Shown here: piece by piece, positions 22,101 through 37,100 of the stretch
Position numbering within the stretch: position 1 is the stretch's first letter
Layout: every line of letters starts with the position of its first letter
Assembly: GCA_009869945.1 (NCBI GenBank)
Contig: WIXG01000115.1
Span: forward strand, 1-64,000
DNA length: 64,000 bases
From: Mesaphorura yosii
Taxonomy: Eukaryota; Arthropoda; Collembola; Poduromorpha; Tullbergiidae
Direction: 5' to 3'
Made by a program: the position numbers and the translations under genes
Notes under the pieces: generated by a model
The model's database searches: none
What the model saw: the letters and a program-made list of their open reading frames with translations, nothing else
What the model was told of the DNA's origin: nothing

Positions 22101-25100
22101 CTTCTGTTGCTTCGCGACTTTATACATCTTGGAACGTCTCATCGTCAACTCCGACGCTCCAGTAGATAAATTCTTACCAGTGTAACTAGCTTTCTAGTAA
22201 CAGTAGCCAGTAATGATATATGGCAATTAGAAAGATCACGATTACAGTACCACAATAACTTTTTGGAACACCCTTCCACAATTCAACACGATGCAATTCA
22301 ACACGATGGAGTCAAAACGTTGGCAATTACTGACCTGTAAGAACTACGCCTCTTAAAATTTATGATTATGCATAAAATTCCACTGGTGGCGAACGGACAG
22401 AAACACGTAATAATTAACTGCGTCAATTCTACCTTATCTAAACGGTCCAAAAGTGCAACGCAAGGCCAAGGCAGTGTTGAGCAAACAAAAGACCCCAGCT
22501 CCAACGAGAGATTCTTGAGAAAAGCATGCAACGCAGCTTGCGCGTTGTAACATTTGAACCCATGCATTGTTGCAGTTGGCTGGCTTTATTGTTGCTCTCT
22601 TTGTTGTATTTTGCAGTCCGGTACCGCGTTGTAAAAGTGAATTAATTCAGAAACAGAATTTGTACTTACCAGATAAGAAGCTGCCACATTATTGTAATTA
22701 TTTCCAATTCCAGCACCACCGTTCCTCTTTGTCGGACTGTCATCGAGAAGAAACTCCAGGGATTTCGTTCGTTCGTCATCGTCCATGCCGATTCCGCCAC
22801 CAGCGTTGTTCATGTTGAGATGATTGTCGTCGTCAAGAATTGAGGTTGCACCAGGGACAAGAGACAGCTTTAACCCATGTGTCGTCAGATTGGTTAAGCT
22901 CTTTGCTTTGGCTGCGGCTCCGTTTGATGAGTTGACGCTGCTGCTGCCGCTAGTTCCAGTGCCGGCGCTGTTTGTATTAGCTGGCGACGTTGGGTAGTAT
23001 GATTTCATAATCGACTGTTGCACGTCCAGAATTACGAGCTCAGCATCCAGCATCTCACGGCTCGTACCTACGCACAAAAACGAGAAGGAACGTTAAAAAA
23101 ACATTAAAATTAGTGTGAAGTACGACGCGATGGCTGTGAGAAAATCAAAGACGAGGTTTATGGGGCTTTTACATAAATGACTGGCATTGGTGTGACGAAA
23201 TAGAAACTGCTTAACATGAGAACATGTTAGCATGAGAACTTTCACTACCGAGCCACAGTGCAATTCGATAGAATATATATTTGCAAAAAGGAAGACAATA
23301 ATAGGAAAATCAATAAATAATTTATTAACCTCGAGACAACTCAAAACCCAGCAAAGCTGGCCTCGAATTTCCATTTCTACCGTTTTACTTGGAGTCACTT
23401 AAAACTAAAAGCAAAGTTTAATCTCCGTCCCAGAAATTTCAGACCCGCAATACAACTCTTTCTGCAGTCATGTAAACTACAAAACGAAAATGGATGACAG
23501 AGTCTGCCGTCTTTCATATTTAGATTTTTCTAATCTGGGTTTCAGCACCCAGCTTCCATCTTAATTCTCATTCCGTATTCCGGTGAAGCTTGTGGCAGTG
23601 GCAGTCTTTCTCCAGATAATAAATGGGGTGGATGATTTAGACATTTTGGTTCCAGGAATTTCTTCTGCCTGTCTGCTTGTCTGCCTTGAGCAAACAGCTT
23701 AGAGTTCAGAGTTTATGACCGTCGTAAACTACGAGACATCAACCTCATCTGCCAACACAGAATGTACAATCCAACGCAGTATAAAGTAAGAGACGACGAC
23801 TGCAAAATCACGCGATTTGAAATACGACACAAAAGACGTTCTAAGAAGAAGTGCTTTCAATTCAATTGTACTTCAACTCAGATGATTTTATAAATATTTT
23901 GTACGAATAAATTGTAGATATTCAACGGTACACGTATGAAGAGCAAGACCAATTTTTTTTACTGATAACATTAAACTTGAAATGATTTCAAGTGCATTGA
24001 GTGTGAGGATAAATTCGGTAAATGACGAGTGTTGTGGGTAAAATGCCAGGCAATCCATGCACTCGTGTTGTATTGGCAGCCTGGCAGTCTGTATCCAAGC
24101 CGCGTGCTGCGTGTAATGGCATTTCAATCTCATTTCCGGGTTTACAAATCACGCCTCAAGTGTCGAACGAGAAGAAGAAACAACATATCGATAGCTGAGT
24201 AGCTGTAGCTGCTCTTCCAAAATTTAAACATGTAAAGTTAATCCGTGCAAAACTCGTCTATGCGTTCTGCACTGAACTCGAAGAAAACTATTCGACTATT
24301 CGCCTCGACGCGACGTTCCAGATTCAAGCAGACGATCTGTATGCTGGCTGCTTCATTTCATTCACACTCAATTCCTTGTCGTAGAAATACGTCGATGCTC
24401 AGACTCAGACTCAGACTGCTCTTGGAATAATGTGTTTACGAGTGACATCCACATTTTGGAAGTAGTAAAGAGCAGCACAGAAAGAAGAAAATGACTTCCT
24501 CATCCGACTGCCGTCGTTTCTTTGAGGCACAATCTTCTGTCTGCTCGCGCTGGCACACGTACATTTGGCGAGCAACTTTCCATCCTATCCCGTGCCTTTC
24601 CTTCCTTCCTTCCGACTTCGGCCGGCATCTGTCTACATACTCTCGGTCCTATCACGTCAATCTATTTCCCAAAGTTTCAAAAAACTCATTCAAGCGTACG
24701 CACCACGCAAAGTCAAAAAATTCGAACCGAACCAAAGAACGAAAACGAACTTTGAAGTTATGCGATCCGGTCGGCGCGCTGTGCCGCGTCTGGTTAATGT
24801 TTGCCCGAGAGAGTCTTCAGACAAGTCTCGTATTTAAAAAAAAATTTGACTCTTACTCTGTCTAGAGGAATGTGTGCCCAGATGGACGGATTGGAATTAG
24901 AAGAATCAAAGCACAAGCACCAAGTTACCTCTTGAAAAATGGACGTCTGACAACAAACATCGCCGAGATGCGAGATTACGAAGATTTGAAGCACTGCTGC
25001 AGCATGGCAGTAATTTTTTACTTCGGGCAAGCACACACAAGGCACAAATATCGTACGTTTTGTATGAAACGGAAAGCGCTGACTGGAATCTCAAACTGAA

Positions 25101-28100
25101 GCTGAAGAGCAGAAAATAGTAGCCAAAGTCAGAGTCACAATTCGTGCCCACATTGTTTGTGTGCACAATTCACTTCACATGTAACAAGGAAATACGAGAA
25201 GTCAAAGTCAGAATGAATTTTTGTACAAAAAATTATAGCATTCTAAATGCAAAGTCATGTCGTATTTTAAGCTCATGGCTTATGCACTTGTAAAGCATTA
25301 CATCATTAGCGAAAAAATAATTCCACTCTTCTCTTGAGAATTCTGGAATTTAAATGCAATGCTAATCACAGCTCACTCACGATATGAAGTACATGTTTAC
25401 ATGTGTAAATAGTACATAATTAATGTCTGTGTAAAGTAAACTGCCTGATTTGTAGTTGAGTGATTGCGTCGAGAATTCCAGATCAATGGTGCCAAGTAGG
25501 AATCCAATGCAGCATAACGCATATCGTGGCAAGGTAAGGTGAGCAACCAAGCTGCAGGTGAGTTGTGAGTCTACAATGAGAATGGACGTCATCGTGACTT
25601 TGGACTGATTTGTGATTTCTTGACAATAGGAATTTAATATCCTGAGTTTGGCGGAGGTAGAAGGCAGAAATGTTCCCAGGCAATATTCTAGCATAACATG
25701 AATATGAAATCGTGCTCACGCAAAGTCAATTAAATCGTCCAAACCGTGCCCACACTACAGCTGCGCTGCAAAAATGAAGTACCGAACAATTCTCTCAGTA
25801 TTGATTGAGAATTTGGCTTAATGAGTACGTACATTGTACAAGCAAGAGAAGTTTATGTTAGCAATTACGTAAAAACTAACACTTCCACGAAATTAATGAG
25901 CTTCTGGATGAAGAGCATTGGAGGAGGGGATGGCAAGCACGGGGGTTCTTCGAATAAAAACTGCGGCCTGCGACTGCGAAATATGTCTAATGTCTGCTCT
26001 GCAAATATTTACAATAAAATCATGACCTTGAAAATTGGAAAGATACCGAAAAATGTGTACACTTGCATCCCACAAGTCATGGATGACGAAAACATTTTGT
26101 TCAGTCTCTGAACACGCTTCACGGACACGCGTACTCACTCGATGTTTCTTGTACCAAGACAAGAGAGTTTTGAACATGCAATTGTATTAGTGCATCCGAA
26201 AATAGACAGTTGTTAGATGCAGACTGCAGAAAGTATTCGATTTTCGGATCTTTCACGCCCATTTGCAATGCTCGAATTCGAAAATTCACGGATCACTGTC
26301 ACTGAGTGCATTCTGTACTGACGATAATCTTAATTATCGATTCAAATTCCGAGACTGCAGGCAATCGACAGCGTAACTTAATTACAAAATCCAGTGCTGT
26401 CGTGCATGCTTAAGACTTAGGTTTAATTTTCTGTCTGTCACTCATCCTTAGGCAAGAGATCCATATCTGACTAACCTTGACTTACGCATGCATGCAGTGG
26501 AAATCGATTCCCTGCCTAATCGTAATTGCCATTGCGCTTGGCATTGCCGGCATGAAAAATTAATGATCGATTCCAGGCAGGGCAGGCACAAGACAAGAGA
26601 AAGGCAATGCAAACGATCACCAACATAAAAAATAGTTAATTTGACAAGATGTCGTGTACGCTTACTAATTTATTATGTTGATAACGTTCCAGCTGCGCGT
26701 GCGCTGCTGCACTGCAATGCGAGAGAGATTTGACTTGCATGGATAATCATTTAGACCCTGACACTGCATTGGGTGGATTTCTTTTGGCAACTCGAAGTCA
26801 AATCACTATACATCATCGTCATCGACGTAATGAGACTTTCGGCTTGACTTTAGCTCAGCTCTTCTCGAACTCGAACTTACATGCAACGGCTCAACGGTTG
26901 GCTTGGCTTGATTTTTGAAACACTCGACACTCGAATTGTCGAATTCCTTTCACGTTCCACTCGCTTCACAGTCACAACCATCTTTGTATCATCAGGTCGT
27001 TTATTAAATAAACTGAATTATTTCCTTTTTGTAGTGTTGAATCACAAATATTCAAATCACGGAAATGGAAACGATGAACTAATCAGCGGATCGTCTCTCT
27101 TTAATTAACACTACCTCGGTCTCTAATGTGGCTGCGATCTGTGATGGTATCTCGCGTGCTGCAAAATATGAAATGAAGAGGAGTGCAGTAATTTTGAATT
27201 CGAGCAGTCGAGCGCAAGTTCTAATCTCTGCTGGATGCTACTTCTAATTATTATGAAAAACACGACACAATGACAATGGCAATGGTCGTGATCGTGCTGT
27301 GGAATACAAAAGCGTCTTAATTACAATGCAATGACTGTAGCAACGAGAAATGGCATTGATATGGATGTGGGATGTGAATGATAAATAAAGAGTAATGATC
27401 GCGTTTGCTGATGAGTGCGAATGCGAATCCGTTTCAAAAGATTGTCAATGTTAAAACCAATGGCATTGGCATGCTGGTACTGGAATTCTGCTTTTAATGC
27501 AAAGTAAATGCACCTTGCATTTTACCCCTTTCAGATCGTGTCGATTTAATTATTATGGTTGGGGTGTTGCTTTTTGCATTGTGATCGCTGTGGGCCCACA
27601 ATGAATGAATGAAAGAATGCCAATCGCGTGCGACCTGCGACTCGATGCTGCAATGTGATAGTGACCTCCGTGCAAGATCGTGCACTTCGTGAGTGTAATA
27701 CCAACACATTTAGACAATTAACAATGAATCCACTTATGATAATACGGTCAAATGGCAATGCAGGCCGTCGTAGCCGTAAGTGACAATCAATCACAAAGTG
27801 GCACGCGAACGATGCCGATGCCATCGAATATCAGAAGCAGAAATATCATCTATCTTAGTTTCTAATTCTAGCAATTTGTGCTTGTGAAAATCATAATTAT
27901 AGTTATATGCAGGGCACAAGCATAACAGATTGACAAAAACAGACAGCTCGTGGGCCACGGCAAGCCGAGTATGTGCTTTGAAAATAGCAGGAAGGAAGGA
28001 AACAAGAGTAGTTTAGCTGGTATTTGTATCGTGAGTTCCAAATCCAAGGTCATAAAAATTATCTTGTTAGCTGGATGGGTTCGCTCAAATCGTAAATATT

Positions 28101-31100
28101 GCTCAATGCGATGCGATACGACAAACGACGCAGTGACGGGCATATCAAATAATCATATTTACACATCAAACTATTCCTCTTCTTTAGTTCGTATATGGGA
28201 ACTTTGCTGTGTACGCAGCTAGCCGGCACTCTTAAAAGGTATGGCTACGACCATGTCAAATGTAAAGCGTATTAAAATTTGTAGTCGGCACGACGTTGAG
28301 ACTGAAGATAACTCACCAGTATCAGATGGCTTGAGTGACCTCATCCCAAAAAGGAATAATTCGACTTTAGCCTTCTTTTCATGGTTGACTCATCGTCCAA
28401 GAATTGGACAACCACGAAATGGCTAATTTACTACCCATAAAAATCACATACGCATAAACCAAAAGCAATCGTATATAATTGCAAATTCGGTCGTAATTTT
28501 AATGCTTGAAACAGGCTCGTCTTGTCCTATTTTCGGCCGGTGGTTTGCACACGAAACTCAAACGGCAAATCACACGGGCAGTTCCCGTATCGTGTTTATT
28601 TCGTTCAGTAAAGCTATTATAAGTCCACAAATATGATAGCTTGCCAAATATCCGAAATCTGAATCGCAAATCACATTTTTCATCATCAGAATTGGAATTC
28701 CCCGAATCTGGGAATTTTATCCGGCATGCTCTACATGCAAACGCAAATCCGCGAATGTGATCGTGTGTCCATGGCGTGTCATGTCACGACTGATCCCAAA
28801 TCCAATTTCTTTCCTTGTGGTTGCAGTTCGTGATTTGGATTCCAAATCTGTGCCACATGCCGTGACCATGCAAATACGAAATACCAATTATTTTTCGTAA
28901 CATATTTTCCATTCCCATTCCCATAATACTTTACTGGTCCCTGGTCCCTGTCCCACGGCGCGAGCACGACACGACCATGGCTAAAACTACGATATGCTCC
29001 ACCTACATGCATTCTGGCATTAATTTATGTTACTCGATGACATATTGCGGGCGCGAGCGCGGGCGAGTCGCGAATTTTGAGTTCTTTACTATTATTAATA
29101 GAATTTTGCATCTGTTTGGATGTGGAGCAAGTGTATGCAGTACGTCGTGCGAACGTTTGCCAAAATCTGCATTGGCAGTTTGTGCAAAAATAAGATTTAC
29201 CGATGCCAATTCGCAAATCCTGAACGTCTTCTTGTGTCGTTGTATCCTACGTGCTTCTCCTCTGTTCCATTATTCAAGGTAACAATACAGATGCTAGATG
29301 CAATACATACAAGAACGCATGTAATGGCTGTGAGTGGCTATTTGAATGAAAAATGGAAGGATTTCTTCAATCTGTTTACACAAAGGAAACGCGTAGGAGA
29401 TTCCAATAACACACATCTTCATTCAATTTCTGAATTCTATTCAATCTAGATACCTCGCATCGCACGTCACATCAGGCAAGCCGATTTCAATTATGATTGC
29501 CTCGTTAATAATGGACATATTATTATGAGATTATTGCTCTCGTGTCGTCTCACAACTCGCGAGTCGTAAGAAGTGGGGAGAATGAAGAGGTCTCGTCGTA
29601 GCAATGATTCAACTCTTGATATTGTAGTGGCATTAATGACCTTTAACACAACTTATTTCCAAACATGGATTTATAATTCATCAAAGTCTTCAGCAGCCGC
29701 TAAATGCAAGATACAACCCATTCCCTATGTAAACTGGTGCTTGAGTGCAGATCTTTTAAGCCACAGCCATTCACGTCGTATAAGCCACTACCACATGATT
29801 CAGAGAAAATTCAATAAAGAGCCATAGATCAAAATGATCCGAGCAAACCTCCTCCATTTCAGTCCAGACTACTGCGCTCAGACAACAAATAGCCAATTTT
29901 CCAACCATTTACTCACTTTGTATCAAATTACGATTTTTTGCGAAGAATTCTCGCGTCCCGAGCCTTGGCTCGGTCTCAACCGGCCGGCGTGGCGAGATCA
30001 TCACATAAAGTGCAGTCGAAATGAGTGCAGATGCGTCTGGAGTCTGGAAGCACTAAAAGAAGTAATCAATCATGACGATTTTCTTTTGTCGCCCGACGGT
30101 AGTTAAACTTTTGGCTCTCGGGCCAGGAAAATAGTCAATTTAGGCAGTAATCTCATACCATTGTGCAGTTTGCCTGTGTGCCTGTTACTCCGACTGCGGG
30201 CTAAATTGCAATTTCTATTACCTCGAGATGCGAGACGAAGACGCTTTTGTAGTTATTGTTATTTTGTTGTGGTTGAGCTGAGTTCAATATTTCCATTTAC
30301 TACTCAATAACCTCATCATCCACACAATGAACTTTCCAGATCCACGCACCAGGCATTAATAATACACAAAAGTTATTGCCGCATGTCTTGCCGCTTTGGG
30401 GTTCGTTGTCATTCGCATTCGCGTACGCGTTCACAGTTCCACACCCCAGAAAGCCAAAAGAAAGCTGAGGCTGAGGTGTGAATGTGAAGGAATCTTTTCA
30501 CTTTCTTTCGTCTATTCTTCGGTGGCGGGATGCGTTTTATCTTTCTGACTCAATGAACAACAACATAAAATCCACAAGCGAATATGGAACCGTTCCGCTT
30601 TGCAACTTTTAATGCTGACTGCCGACACGAAAGACAGAATAGAAATAGAATAGCAATAGCGTGCATTCCAATTTATAAAGAACAATCGGTCTAATCCCTC
30701 AAGACCGTTACATTCTTTTAAACTAACCGAAAGACCATTGAATTCTGGAAGAACTACAAAATGCACTTTCAGACATTCAAAGTCATCGTCATGCCTGCGC
30801 TTTTAGAATGATGATATATTGATGCGTTATGGAATCCTCTTCGTCGCATGAAAGCAATGGCTGAAAATGACTTGTGACTCGTGTGAAGATTTTAACTTTC
30901 TAAGATGTCGAGTGCATCTTGTATCTGGATCTGTTGCATTCCCAATAGCAATAGCAATTGCCTGGTTCCCTTCTGCGTTAAAAGGATCTTAAACCGGCGA
31001 GGGATAAAAGAAGACATGAGACAAGACGTGCGTACGTGTGATGTGTACATCTGTTTCTTCTCATTACGCTTCGGTATTTCGGTCTTATTGTCCTCCCTCC

Positions 31101-34100
31101 AGAACCCGCACTCCAATCCGAATCAGGGCCAGGCCAGAAGTGCAGCAAGCGCAAGAAACCCAATGCACTTCACAAAGCGCAGCGTTGAAAATCCATTTTT
31201 CATTTCCACATTTCCTTTTACAGTTTACACGCCTTTCACTGCATTGCAAATGCACTGAAGAAGACAACACAAGACGCATCTGCATACAGCTTCCTGTCTT
31301 CGTCATTACTTATGCAACTACAACTATCAACAGAACTGTGAGCAGCACAGTTTGTTTGAGGATTATGGCGCCAGTCTTTCTTTACTTTTGTTTTCGGAGC
31401 TGGAACTGCAACTTGGTGCCTTGTCTTCCGTGCATAGTTAAAGAGCTAACAATCCTGCAGATGCTGCAGAGGATGAGCACGCGGCGACGTGGCACGCGGA
31501 CACATGCTGACTCTGAATAGCACTTGAACTTTTATGAATTCATAATTCACTAATTCTTAAATAATAAGACGGATCTCGAATTTCATCTCACTTTGGTTTT
31601 CTCATCCTTGTCTGACTTTCTCTCATTTGAATTTTATGACTGCACTGTGAACGCCTTCCACGACTACGACTACGATTAAGACGTATGCTAAATAAGAAGC
31701 TAAGAACTCGACTTCGTCGTGCTTGCTTGTACAAGAGTCCAGGGGCCGACACGTGAAACCGGTCGAGGCCCAAATAAGGATACTGACATGGATCCATCGT
31801 GAGCGCGAAAACCGAGCCACAGGACGTAAATTCAACACACCTTCTGGCCCATTGTGCAGCATAATGAAAAAGGGAAGTGAGACAGAATGGAAAGGAAGTC
31901 AGGAGTAAACAACACGAATGGAAAGGCAAATGTGCACGATTTCAGTCGAGTCTGGAGTCGAATATAACGTAATGCAACGTAACGTGCTTGAAACTCGTTT
32001 ACAAGAACACGAAAGCAACAGTAACAACCCCAAATTCCATTCCATAAAAACAGAACCAATAAAAGTAAGTAAAGTAGCACAAACGCGCTGGGATCATGAA
32101 TTCTGCTCTCTGAATCACGAAAGACAGCAGGACAGACAGGAAAGGGTGCTGGTGCCATGAACCCCACGTTCCGGTTTGCAGTCATTTTGCCATATGTGAT
32201 GTGAATTCATGCGTTGCAAATGGTTCAAACCGCAAAACTAAAACGTATCCGTCAAAGACGAAAGACCCCATTTACTCATCGCACATTTGTTCCAGAGGGA
32301 AACGTGCGTCTATTTCGACTCGACACCCTTCCTTGCATTGCATCGGCCGGATCATTTGAGTATGAGTTGAGAGCTCAAAAGTCTTATTTGGAATTTGACT
32401 TACCCGTGTCCAAGTCCGTCTCCACGATTCCAGTCTTTGAACTTCCGTAACCAGTGGCACCGGCACCGTTATACGCCAAATGCTGCTGCTGGTGGTGGTT
32501 ATTTCCATGCGCCTGTCCTGGTGGGAGACCAAGACTCGTGCCGTTGCCGCTGCCGGTGTTTGTGTTTGTCAGGATCAAATTAGGATTCGATTTGGTTGAC
32601 TTGCTGGATTTGCTAGAGCCGTGATAATATTTCTCAGCAGCAGACTTTAACAGCTTATACCATTCACGCTCCGTCTTCTTGTTTGTGTTGCTGTTCGTGC
32701 TCGTGTTCAGCGGTGAGCCATCGACTATGGCGGTGTTGGGAGTAGAATGGGCTGGCGTTAATTTTGATTTATTGGCCGGAGTTGATGCGATGGTGGCTCG
32801 TTCAATTGTTTCTAAATCGGGTTGTGATTTGGAGATTTGATCCCTCGTTCGGTGCGTGTCCTCTTTGAACGCAGAGAGTTTAGAGTCCAGTAGATCAATT
32901 CCTTTTCCATCACCTGCACTCGCGCCCGGTTCATTGACACTTGAGTTAATTGATTGATCAATGTCCGGGTTGCTCAGGAATTGTTTTCGCTCGGCGAACG
33001 TGCGAATACGACTTCCAGCTGGACGCACTTGTTGTCGCTGTTGAATTGCCTTGATTCCTGCGATTTCATCGAGGATGCTCTCGAATGCTTCTGAGCACGC
33101 GTCTTCCTGCTGTTGTTGATGCTGATCTTTGCTTGGAGACACTCCGTCCTCGGGTGACGTTGACGATGGCGGAGTATATGGCTCATGTTGCTGTTGATAA
33201 TTAATACCATTCTTCTTCAAGATCGGAGCCGCTGGAGCTGATGGTGTGCTGCCTGAAGCGTCGCTCGTTTTGGGTTTCAGCGTCACTACAAACGTCGTCG
33301 TCGTAGATTGAGCCATTTTCTTGTTCGGTGGCTCGGTGTTTTCCTTCTCCTTCGGGTAAATCTTATCTCTCTTCTTTTTGTTCGAGGATCCAGAAAGCCG
33401 CAACTTTCCAAGCCTCTGGAAGAATCCAGGCTTGCTCTCTTTTTCCTTGAGTTGCTGCTGCTGTTGTGGTTGCGGCTGCTTTTCCGGAACAGCAGCAGCT
33501 TTTTCTTTCGCAGGTTTTTTACTGCTTTCACTTCTGAGCCCTAAGAAGGTGGCCGATCCAAGCTTTCTCTCGGCATTATTCTTACTCGCCGATGCAGAAG
33601 CACCGGAAGTAGATTTTTTATTGCCGTTGCTGCCACTTCCAGCGGTCCGGCCTTTCTCCTTCCTGGATGCACTTTTGTCGGCAGCGAACTTCGAAGGTAG
33701 AATTTGCTGAGGCTGAGGAATCGCTTGAATTACATCTTCTTCTGGATACCCATTTTTGTATTTTGATGAGGTATTATTGTATGATGACGGTATTTTTGAA
33801 GTAGACGGCGACGACGGGTCCTTTTTCGGCTGTGGCACGAGTTTCTCATCGATTTTTCCTTCCACGTGCAATGGGTTATGTTGCAGTCGCTGAGTTGTAG
33901 CAGCCGACGCGGAAGCTGCCGGAGAAAGTGCAGCGCCAGAGAAAGATGCACTTGCTGTCGTGGGCGTAGTTGAAGAAACTTTCTCCTCGCACTGACTCAG
34001 TAAATCCGGGACCATTGTTAGTAATACTGTGGGTCTTTGCGCTGGTGATTTATTCCGAATACCTCCCATTTCCAAATCATACTCAAGCCTCTCTTCTGGA

Positions 34101-37100
34101 TCTGGACTGTTGCCGTCTCCGGTATCGTTTCCGGCACCTTTCTCCGCCTGGTCGGTCACTCGTAGCCATATTTTGTCTGGCTCGGTAATATTTGAAGAAT
34201 GAACGCGGACTTTCTCAATTGTTCTCGAGTCATGCGCTTGAACATCATATTCGTCCTCATCCTCGTCGTCGTCGTCCTCATCCTCGTCGTCTTCGACTTC
34301 GTTTCGAGCGAGATGATCGTCTTCGAGAAATTGATTGTCAGAGGATTCGGAAAACTCAGATCCTTGGTCAGTGTAGCTTTCTCGCCAACTAATTTCGGAC
34401 ACGACCGGACTAAAGTGTACCGTGCGGCTCGCTTTGGTGAGTGAGCCACATCGGGTACTGTCACTCCCCACGCTTCCAAGCGTGCCCGATCCTCCAGCTC
34501 CGTCATTGCAGTCTGATGAAGACGACTGCGGATTGAGAATCGTAGTTTGATCAGAGCTCGTGCTGCTTTGGTTCGTTGGAGTCGACGGACTTGGCGTCCG
34601 TGAACTTACGAGGTAGACTTCCACTTGATTGTGCTCGCCGTACGTTTTCAATTGCCGTGCCACAGGTGAGGCAGACAACTCCTTTGGTGGAGCGTCGATC
34701 ACACCGCCTCCGCCGGCTTCCATCGTGGCACTCGCGCGTGCAGGCGCAGTTGCAGTCACGGCGGCTTTTGGTTCAGCAGATACGACGACACACTCACTCG
34801 TGCAGTTCAGATGATAATTGTTAGCTTGCACTAACAAAATATCTGGGACAATGTCAACCGAACTTGAATTAGCACAATTTTGGGGCGCGGATGAGCTCGC
34901 GCTGGCACTGACAGTATTTAACGCTTCGCTACTCGAGTTGTCTTTGGTTTCGACAATATCATCACCACTTGGTACTCGTACTGGTTCTGGAGTTGCTCCA
35001 GGAGCGGAAGACAACGACGCACACGGGTCGTCGTTACAAACCCATGTTCTCTCTCGAACGCACAAACTCTCACTGACTTCCACTCCGGCGAGTTCCTTCT
35101 CTTCCCTTTGCGTTTTCACCACTTCCTCGTTTGGGTTCTTTCTTGTAGCAGCAGAAGCTTCAGAAGAAGATTCATCGACAGCCACATCCACACTCACAGC
35201 AGCATCTGTATCACCATCTCTCGCTTTCTTCTCTCTCGCCTCTCCTTCTTGCACTTCCACATTCACATTCACATGCTCCGTTCCAAAATTAGAAACTCTT
35301 AAAATAGAATCACCCTTCTGCTTTGCGTCCGCGTTTACGGTTTCGCTTTTAATAGCACCAGCATTAGCATTAACAGCAGCACGACGACGACGCGAGCCCG
35401 AACTCTGAATGGCAAGAACGGAATCCGAAGGTTTCGTGAGTAATAAATCGAGCAGATCATCCAGAACATGAATTTGATTCTCGTTCACAGCGGCGGCGAC
35501 GGCGGAACTGTTTGCGCTTGTGTTTGCACAATCGAATGATAAAACAGACTGCTGATTACTTGGTTGAGTTGATGCTGATGCTGCTGCCGCTGCCTGAGCA
35601 TGAGCATGGGCATTAGCAGGAAATCTCCTTTGGTGATTCTTCTTTCTCATCTGTTGCTGTTGCTGCTGTTGTTGCTCTTCATTGGGGTTACTATTATTAA
35701 TATCTTCATTATTAATGGGAGGAGGAGTAGTCATACTCATACTCGTAGCCGTAGTCGTTCTCACAGTCCCAGAGTTATCTGGAATTGTAGTCGCAGTCCC
35801 AATCGCACTACGGCCACGTTGAGCAGCATTGGGTGAGCATGACGAATCACTACCAGCACGTTGTTCGTCTTCCCCTGCTTCTCCTTGTTGTTTTTCTGTA
35901 TCTGTAATCGTAATCGTGCCTCCGTCTGTGTCTTGGATCGTGTTAGTGTTTACATTACATGCATCTGTGTTTAACATGCCATTCGTCGAAGTACCATTGT
36001 CATTATTACGATTCAAGGTCTCCGCTGTTATGCTTGTGTCTGCGTCTGTAGCTTGAGACGTAGTTGCAATCGTGTTCGTACTCGTATTCGTTGTTAAAGC
36101 TGACCCACTTTCATATTCATGAATCATTGCTGCAGCAGAACTTTCAATTTCTGCCTGGTATTGATGTGGAATGTCGTAATTCTCGTAATTCTCCTGCTTA
36201 ACTGCATTTTTATGAATATTACGCTCACGTTGTCGGTTGTCGTCGCCCATTGAATGCGAACTTTCTCCCAAAACGGCTTCGTGCTCGTCTTCTTTTGGAA
36301 TTATGGTCTTGCTCGTGGGTAATTCGTCTTCATTAGCAGCATTTGAACAAGTCGTGGCACTGTCAGCATTTGGATTATGTAAATTCACGTACACATCCAC
36401 ACTTTTACTAATTGGTGATGCACTTGATGTGTCCCTGCCTATGCTTCGGCCGTGAGACGTTGCACCTTCACGCTCTGCTAGCTGCCTAATTTGATCAGGA
36501 TGCGTGCAATTAGGCTGCGACGAAGACGACGACGAAGAATGTCCATGTTCACGCATTTCAACAGCAGCTGACTGCGACTCGACGTGTTGCTCATTCCGAT
36601 TTGTCATCCCCGAGTTCTGATCGGTTGCTAAGCTGCTGCGTGACGTCACCATTCCTTTTAATCCGTCGGCGGCATTGGAGTTCAATACTTTTCCATGCGA
36701 CGACTCGTCGTTTATTTGATCCGGCTCATTGTTTGCACTCTCACAAAAAGCAGCGGAATTCGCATTCATTGCTTGTCGCTGCTCATTCTTTTGATCAGAC
36801 TCAATCAGAGCAGAGTCGCAGCTAGAAACAGAATTAGTCATTTGTATAAATGATGAGGAATCTCCTCCATCCAGGTCCGAGCTTCCTGCCTGCCGTGCGA
36901 CAGAAGATTGAGAGGATGCATCCTCTCGTTTCGAATGTAAATTATTCTGCTGGACCGAGTCCAAGTATGGCGCAGGAGAATCTGAATCTGTTCGTAGGTT
37001 AGGACTCTTCTCATTCCTGTCCTCATCATTCATTGAAATTCCTAACGGTGGAATTGGATTTGATGAAGCGGCAAATTCTCGACTCTTATCTGGACTTGTC

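Noticed and set aside
24491-24865. 124-codon plus-strand ORF in the large intron, with overlapping frames
   Set aside because: Several overlapping frames of similar length in one place, no splice partners and no recognisable domain.
34818-35408. 196-codon plus-strand ORF, and the 246-codon minus frame at 37621-38361
   Set aside because: Both are shadows in other frames of the 6.36 kb exon; their compositions mirror its Ser/Glu/Asp codons and neither has family resemblance.
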